Assembly (NCBI GenBank): GCA_030549775.1
Contig: CM060181.1
Coordinates: forward strand, 54,297,201-54,361,200
Length of the DNA: 64,000 nt
DNA from: Tamarix chinensis
Lineage: Eukaryota > Streptophyta > Magnoliopsida > Caryophyllales > Tamaricaceae
Reading direction: 5' to 3'
The position numbers and the translations under genes are program-made. This document shows, one piece after another, positions 57,665 through 64,000 of this stretch. The notes below the pieces were generated by a model. That model saw only the letters and a list, made by a program, of their open reading frames with translations. It made no database searches and was not told where the DNA came from. Numbering within the stretch: the first letter of the stretch is position 1; every line of letters begins with the position of its first letter.

Positions 57665-60546
57665 TCCTCCCCTTCTTGAAAAGGTTTCGTCACCGAAACC
57701 GAAACTGCATCATAAAAGGGGGATAGGTCAGAAACATTAAAAGTATCACTGATACTGCCATATTTTCCTGGAAGATCGATCTTGTAAGCATTATCATTAA
57801 TGCGTTCCAAGATGGTAAAGGGACCGTGGCCTCTTTGTGCGAGTTTGGATTTCCTTTGGGTAGGAAACCTTTCTTTTCGTAAATGGACCCACACAAGATC
57901 CCCTGGAGCAAATATAATCTTCTTGCGGTGTTTGTTTGATGCGTTTGCTATCTGATGATTGCGTTGGTTTATTTGTTTCTCCACTGATTCATGTAATGAT
58001 TTTATGGATTGCGCCCTTCTTTCTGCATCAAAGTTAGTATAATCGGTTATGGGTAAAGGAATAAGATCAAGTGGTGAAAGAGGGTTAAACCCGTAGACAA
58101 TTTCAAAGGGAGTCCTCTTGGTGGTGGAGTGGATGGTCCGATTGTATGCGAACTCCACATGTGGTAGGTGGGATTCCCAATGCTTAATATTATTATCCAA
58201 AATAGCTCGAAGCATGTTACGAAGAGTGTGATTTACTACTTCAGTTTGACCGTCAGTCTGGGGATGGCATGTCGTAGAAAATAGTAATTTTGTCCCCAAT
58301 TTTCCCCATAAAACCCGCCAGAAGTGGCTGAGAAATTTGACATCCCTGTCTGATACAATGGTACGTGGCACACCATGTAAGCGCACAATATTTTGGAAGA
58401 AATAATCAGCTATTGCGGTAGCATCATTGGTAAGGTGGCAAGCAATAAAATGTGCCATTTTGGAGAATCGGTCGACAACTACCATGATGCTATCTTTCCC
58501 TCTGTTAGACCTGGGTAGTCCAAGTACAAAATCCATGGAAATGTCAACCCATGGTTTTTTGGGAACGGGAAGAGGTGTGTATAATCCATGTGGCTTAGAA
58601 GTGGATTTAGCATGTTTACAGGTCACGCACTGATCACAAAATCGTTGCACATCTCGTTTGATGTGGGGCCAATAGAAATGCTCTTTGATGATACTTAAAG
58701 TTTTGAGATGGCCGAAGTGGCCCATCAGACCTCCACTATGGGCTTCTTGTACAAGCAATTCACGCATAGAGCATCTAGGTATGCATAATCTATTGTCACG
58801 AAAAAGTAAGCCTTCATGACAATAGTATTTTACGACGGTGGTATTTTCGCATGCTTTGAACAATTCAGAAAAGTCATCGTCAGTTGCATATAGATTCTTA
58901 ATATAGGTAAACCCTAATAAATGAGCATCCAAGGTAGCAACCAATGTATATCTCCTGCTTAGGGCATCAACAACAATATTATCACCACCTTTTTTGTATT
59001 TAACCATATATGGGAAGGATTCAAGGAATTCAATCCACTTGGCTTGTCTCCGATTTAGCTTATGCTGAGATTTTAGGTATTTGAGTGCTTGGTGGTCGGA
59101 ATGGATGATGAATTCTTTGGACCATAGGTAGTGTTGCCAAGTTTCCAAAGCCCTAATTAGGGCAAATAATTCTTTTTCGTAGGTGGAGTAATTAAGGGTA
59201 GCACCGCTTAATTTTTCACTGAAGTAGGCAATAAGTTTTCCTTCTTGAGATAAGACAGCTCCAATACCTATTCCTGATGCGTCACAGTCAATTTCAAAAG
59301 CCTTATCGAAATCAGGTAGCGATAATATGGGGGCATTAGTTAGATTTTCTTTTAATAAGTCAAAGGCATTCTGCTGTTCTTTCTCCCATTTAAACCCGAC
59401 TTCCTTTTTTATAACAGAGGTGAGGGGAGCGGCTATAGTGCTGAAATTACACACAAATCTCCGGTAGAAGCTACATAAGCCATGGAAGCTTCTTACTTCC
59501 GTAATAGACTGGGGTACGGGCCAGTCTCGTATGGCCTTCACCTTTTCATCGTCAACGGATATTCCATCCTTGCCTATCACAAATCCAAGAAACACAACAC
59601 TTTCTAAACAGAAGCTGCTCTTGGAGAGGTTGGCATATAAATGCTCGATTTTGAACACTTCAAGAACATATCGTAGATGATCATGGTGTTCCTCATAAGA
59701 CTTGCTATATATAAGGATGTCATGAAAGTATACGACGACGAATTTTCCAATTAAGTGTATGAGCACGTAATTCATTAGTCGCATGAAAGTACTAGGTGTA
59801 TTAGACAGGCCGAAGGGCATCACCAGCCACTCATAGAGTCCAAAGTTGGTTTTAAAGGCCGTTTTCCATTCATCTCCAGCCTTCATGCGAATCTGATGGT
59901 ACCCGCTTTTTAAGTCAATTTTTGAAAATATAATAGACCCATGCAGTTGGTCAAGCATTTCATCTAACCGAGGGATGGGGTATCGGTATTTGACGGTAAT
60001 TTTATTAACAGCCCTACTATCAATACACATGCGCCAACTTCCGTCCTTTTTTGGAACTAGTAACACAGGAACAACACAAGGAATCATGGACTCTCAAATG
60101 TGCCCCTTTTCAAGTAGCTCAGTTATCTGCTTCTTTAGTTCTTTTACTTCCTCAGGGTTAGCTCGATATGCAGGTCTATTGGGAATGGAGGCTTCTGGTA
60201 CGAAATCAATCTGATGTTTGATTCCTCTAGTTAGAGGTAACCCTTGTGGAATTTCTTCAGGAAAGAGCTCAGAGTATTCATTGAGTAAGGTGCCTATGTT
60301 ATCAGAAACAGAATCAAGTAGAGTGAAATCACTATGATAACATTCTTTACGCATGAGCATATAGATGGGTAACTTGGCAGAGAAGGCATAAGAGATGTCC
60401 CTTTTTCGGGCGAAAAAATTACGTAGTGGTTTATTCTGGCCTTCCATGTTGGGTTTCGAGGTGTTATTTATTTCCTCCCTCATGCTTTTGAATTCGGCTT
60501 GAAGCTTGAGTTGATCATCATGGACTTGCTTGGGTGATAGCGGCAT
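57553..60546 (-). pseudogene. CRM-like pol: RT, RNase H, integrase; one in-frame stop
   Basis: Two same-frame pieces, 60,094-60,546 (150 codons) and 57,553-60,087 (844 codons), are parted by a TGA at 60,094-60,096 where relatives have Arg. [15 protein letters not shown] at residues 9-21 of the long piece, [12 protein letters not shown] 90-101, and [12 protein letters not shown] 117-128, in which His122 (codon at 59,722-59,724) replaces the first Asp of YxDD. RNase H: DCDAS 267, YEKEL 303, HSDHQAL 329, VVDALSRR 372. Integrase: H450/H457 and C487/C490, then D519, D580 and E616 of the D-D-E triad, intact. A GPF motif lies near 745. The last 37 residues lie in the 3' LTR. Confidence 0.95.
57665..57678 (-). 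other. Polypurine tract
   Basis: The minus strand reads CAAGAAGGGGAGGA directly before the 3' LTR start TGATGAAAG. It is the plus-strand primer; it also lies within the pol reading frame, overlapping the FQEGEDDE codons. Confidence 0.85.
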
Positions 60547-62149
60547 TAGAGTGATCTTTTTATCATCCTTGATAAGGGAGTAGCTATTTTTATACCCGTC
60601 ATTTGTTACTTTCCTGTCAAACTACCATGGCCTCCCAAGTAGAAAGTGACTAGCGTGCATGGGAATGACATCACATAATACCTCATCGTATATTTCCCAA
60701 TTTGGATTGAAAGTAATACTTGTTTGTAGACCTTGACCTCACCCGTGTCATTGAGCCATTATAGTTTGTAGGGTCGAGGGTGTTTCGCGGCTGTCAACCC
60801 TAATTTGGTAATTAGGCTAGCACTTGCGGCGTTGACACAGCTACCGCTATCAATGATCAAACTAAATAACTTGTCGCTGATTCGACATCTGGTATGAAAG
60901 ATATTTTCACGTTGTATTCGCTCGTCATCAATTTTCGCATGCACGTTCAGGGCACGTCGTACGACGAGTAGTTCTCCCTCGGACGCATATACCTCATCAT
61001 GGCCAAGGTTACTATCATAGGGGTCAGTATGAGTAGGGGAGTGGTCAACAAACTCATCATCCTCGGACTCAACCTCTCCTGTGGGCCGAACCACCATCAC
61101 CTTCCTATTAGGACATTCGGACACGATATGACCATGCCCCAAGCATTTGAAGCATTTGATGTTTCTTGAACGTCTATTGCTAGAATTACCACTTGTATGT
61201 TCCTTACCCTTTTCTTTAAGAGGGATTGCCTTATTGTCGAATTGAACTCTCGGTCTTTCTTCACTTCTAGGAGGCTGCTTCCAGTTATGATTTTTTGAAT
61301 GGCCGGATTGGAAGTTGGGTTGGGGTTTAAAGGTCCTGACCTTTTCGATCTGTTTTTCAATTTTGATGGCTAAGTTAACCATTTCCTCGATATCCACATA
61401 GTGTTGGAGTTCAAGTTTATCGGCTATTTCTTTGTTAAGTCCACTAAGGAATCTAGCCATGGTCGCCTCTCTATCTTCGATTATGTTGGCCCGAATCATT
61501 GCGATTTCCATTTCCTTATAATATTCATCAACGCTTCTAGGGCCTTGGACGAGGTTTTGTAGTTTTTGGTAGAGTTCTCGATGGTAATAGCTAGGTACAA
61601 ACCTGCGTCGTAATAGTCCTTTGAACTCGTTCCAATCTTTTACCGGTCTCTCGTGGTTTCGGCGCCGGTTAGTAATAAGGTGATCCCACCAATTGATGGC
61701 ATAATCGATGAACTCAACAATGGCGAGTTTAATCTTTTTTTCATCTGAGTAATTGTAGCAGTCAAAGACCAAATCTATTTTTCTTTCCCAGTCCAAGTAT
61801 GCGTCAGGATCATTTTTTCCACTGAATGCTGGGATCGTTAATTTGATATTATTTAGGTTCCGGTCTTCCCGATCGTACCATCTTGGATGTCGACGAGGTC
61901 GATGTCCCATTCTAGCATGTTCTTGGGTTGATGAGCCGTCGGATGAGAAAATATCTGGCTTGGGGTGGAAGTTCCTTGGATGTCGGTTTGGCTGGGTGAC
62001 TGGATAGGTTTCGGAGAATTGTTAATTGTCTGTTCGATCCGATCTAGTCTTTCTATTAGGGTACGTAGTTGTGCGGAAATAGGGTTTGGATTACTATCGG
62101 CTCCTTCCGACATGTGTCCTGATAATACATGTCCGGTTCGTGAATTCAT
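60547..62149 (-). pseudogene. CRM-like gag and protease, frameshifted
   Basis: An N-terminal piece starts at ATG 62,149 (98 codons). The rest is open in another frame, 60,759-61,910 (383 codons), so one shift lies between about 61,856 and 62,020. In the longer piece capsid covers residues 22-190 (IPAFSGKNDPDAYLDWERKI; WNEFKGLLRRRFVP). A CX2CX4HX4C zinc knuckle CFKC-GHGH-C is encoded at 61,113-61,154. Protease DSGS begins at residue 354. A TAA at 60,759-60,761 and TAG at 60,622-60,624 (within GRPW-FDRK) interrupt, with a further one-base shift near 60,690-60,700. Gag forms particles and protease would process the polyprotein. Confidence 0.9.
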
Positions 62150-62837
62150 TTTAATCCGTTTATCTATATTAAATTGTCACACGATCGATTGGTACTACTT
62201 ACGTAGTAGGTGATTAGAATGTTGGGCTTTTAGCCCGTGACTGTTCGATAGGGCGGTTTTCCGAGCTGGTGGCTTAAACAATATGGAATATCGAATCGCC
62301 GCCTAATACCCGATATCCTGCCCCATTTCTGGATACCAAATTAATTTTGGTATCAAGTTCGGATCACTAGGGGAAAGGTATTCCAGAAGAAAGAAAAAAA
62401 AGAAAAAATTAGATTTTTTTTTTAAAAATTCAGACGACCAAAAAAAAATTAACACGGCAAAATTATGAAAATACATAACACAGTCGACACCAAACAATCC
62501 AAACAGGGTGCTGTTTGGACAGAAGAAAGAAAAAAATTGAAAATAAAACCACCAATCTTTCGAGATTAACACGGCAGGAAAATCAAACACATACAATTGA
62601 TACTAGAAATGCACGATTAATTCGTTCGACTCAAAACAGGAATAGAGTTCAAATACAGAAAAAAAATGGCTACTGGAAATCAAGACAGAAATCAAAAAAA
62701 ATACGACATCGACACTGGGAATTAAAGACAGGAGTTTAACACGAGATCGACACTAACACATCCCCAGATCCGAACGGGTTTCGAGAAAAAAAAACAAAAG
62801 AAAAACATTAATTCAGAGATGAGCGAAGCAGATTGAC
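62150..62837 (-). other. Untranslated leader of the CRM-like element
   Basis: Between the primer site and the gag start there is about 690 bp with purine/pyrimidine runs and no conserved frame. Packaging signals would be expected here, but none can be identified by eye. The 62,303-62,596 minus frame is a Phe-rich run. Confidence 0.6.
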
Positions 62838-62849
62838 GCTCTGATACCA
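62838..62849 (-). other. Primer binding site, tRNA-iMet
   Basis: The minus strand reads TGGTATCAGAGC two bases inside the 5' LTR, a perfect match to the usual plant initiator tRNA-Met primer site, continuing GTCAATC. Confidence 0.95.
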
Positions 62850-62851
62850 GC

Positions 62852-63770
62852 TGAAACGAACCCCAAATGGAGTTTGATAAAAATTACACAATAATCACAA
62901 GAGCAACCGAACAGGGATAGGGATAGGGTGATCGGGACTGCCCGATCTAAATCCGCAAAGCAGAGAATAACAAGGTTGCCGGAAACCGACAATAAACGAT
63001 GCAAAATCGTAAGAATTAAGCAGATAGCTTTATTTCATATACTGAAATCGAGTCGAGCAAGTTCCCTTTTCACATCAAGATAGAAGCTTTATATAGGGCA
63101 GCAACTAGCCAAGGTAAAGGAATCCGAACGTTGGACAACGGTCGAGAGAGGAGCATGCAGAGTGGATTAATGGTGGGTAATCTTCATTGATGGTGAGCGA
63201 TGAAGAAGGAAAAGTTAGAGGAAGGAACAATCGCAGGCGGAAGGGTTCGGTCGAGCTGAAGGAGCGGCCTTGATGCCGCGTTTGGTTTGACCTTCAACGC
63301 TGAAGGATTGGGTTTGAAGGCTGATGAGACGGGGAGTGTGTGAGCGGTTTGGAATTTGGTCCTTTTTAAGTCGATACGAAAAGTGGGCTTAGAGTGTGGT
63401 TTGATTAAGGCTAATGTGGGGGGGGGAATGAAGGTAGTTTAATGATGGTTTAGGCAAGTTCCAACTTGAATAGATACTTAAAACCCTTATTACAAGATAA
63501 AAAGAAAAAAAAATACTAATAATAGAATTTTGCTAATTGGCGATAATGCCATTATTTTTGCTAATATTCTTAAAACTCAAATATTTCTTCTCAGCAACAG
63601 AATCCTGTTTTGGATAGCACCGTCTTGAATCCTTTTCCCCGCTTGCTTGGCTAGATTGTCAATTTTCTTGATTATCCTGCAAGACAATGATACAAATATA
63701 ATTAATTATTTTTAAAGGATAATTGGTGCTTTTCTTAGTAAGGGTACTAAGAGTATTTGGGCTTTCATCA
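62852..63770 (-). repeat. 5' LTR of the CRM-like element
   Basis: It matches 56,748-57,664 end to end. Differences include a G run at 63,418-63,426 and one extra A in the A run near 63,510. It would hold the promoter; no TATA box was assigned with confidence. Confidence 0.95.
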
Positions 63771-64000
63771 GCTTCTTAAAGAGTTGAACACAATTGCTAA
63801 TATACCTTTGTTAGCAATTCCAATAAAAATATTTTATCAATATCTAGTTGAGGAAGATGAAGATAAATTAGGAAATTTTGCTAAAAATTTATGTTATTGT
63901 AATATTTCAAAATTCACTACTAAAATTTTTTATTTTACAGCGGAATTTTATAACCAATATACTGGGTGTTACCGTTGTAATTGATGTAAGTATGGCTTAC
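63771..64000 (+). other. Right flank, short open frame of unknown nature
   Basis: After the target duplication a plus frame stays open to a TGA at 63,982-63,984, reading LLKELNTIANIPLLAIPIK and then YLVEEDEDKLGNFAKN and FTAEFYNQYTGCYRC. Its apparent ATG at 63,757 lies in the LTR, so any true start was elsewhere. In the pre-insertion sequence the frame meets a TAA just upstream. GTAAGTATGG at 63,986 resembles a splice donor. I do not recognise the protein. It may be a transposon or host exon scrap, or chance in AT-rich DNA. Confidence 0.3.

Larger units (their letters stand above)
56748..63770 (-). mobile_element. Complete CRM-like Ty3/gypsy element, inactivated
   Basis: A perfect 5-bp target duplication GCTTC (56,743-56,747 and 63,771-63,775) flanks LTRs of 917 and 919 bp with TG...CA ends. 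On the minus strand the order is 5' LTR, iMet primer site, leader, gag, protease, RT, RNase H, integrase, purine tract, 3' LTR. The pol frame runs 112 bp into the 3' LTR and there is no chromodomain, as in CRM elements. By eye the LTRs differ by about 25 substitutions and two length changes. Gag and pol carry at least three nonsense codons, two frameshifts and a lost RT catalytic residue. Confidence 0.95.

Overview
This is a stretch of nuclear DNA from a flowering plant with a transposon-rich genome. I find no convincing host gene, rRNA, tRNA or CRISPR array. Almost all of it is layers of transposable elements in different states of decay. Plant origin follows from the element types: Tekay/Del and CRM chromoviruses primed by initiator tRNA-Met, an Athila/Tat element with an Asp-type primer site, L1-type LINEs, a CACTA element with TNP2-like transposase, and a hAT element with CAGTGGCGGAGCC ends. 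The species cannot be told from the sequence.

Layout. (1) 600-9,764: a badly decayed plus-strand Tekay/Del-type gypsy element. Its gag is interrupted by a solo LTR (1,022-3,063), its pol (3,771-6,740) has lost all frames, and its 3' LTR is 2.85 kb. (2) 9,765-12,760: a short reverse-strand LTR element without recognisable genes. (3) 13,325-20,030: an Athila/Tat-type element with both LTRs, a gag remnant and no pol. (4) 21,692-29,371: what looks like one reverse-oriented long LTR, split by two later solo LTRs: a 3.9 kb Tekay-like one (22,949-26,890, perfect 5-bp target duplication) and a CRM-like one (27,964-28,970). (5) 30,228-33,347: an Athila/Tat-like LTR split by a 5'-truncated L1 LINE (30,744-32,350, 16-bp target duplication). 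(6) 33,348-56,254: remains of a further plus-strand long-LTR element. Its 5' LTR carries a CRM-like element (34,443-40,123) that has lost reverse transcriptase and RNase H. Its interior holds a CACTA relic (42,599-46,365). Its 3' LTR is split by a 5.0 kb solo LTR (49,153-55,794), which itself carries a 1.6 kb hAT element (52,601-54,207). (7) 56,748-63,770: the youngest large element, a complete reverse-strand CRM-like gypsy element with a perfect 5-bp target duplication and LTRs about 3% different by eye. It is disabled by nonsense codons, frameshifts and loss of a catalytic aspartate in reverse transcriptase.

The parts do not work together as a pathway; they record an order of insertion. The youngest events by sequence are the CRM element at the right end and the hAT insertion. 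Both CRM-like elements have a pol reading frame that runs into the 3' LTR, a known feature of centromere-associated CRM elements, so a centromeric or pericentromeric position is possible but unproven. I see no evidence for an undescribed functional system. The most unusual signal is a short repeated block (CCACYGG..AATAATAGTGG..) shared by several otherwise different long LTRs.
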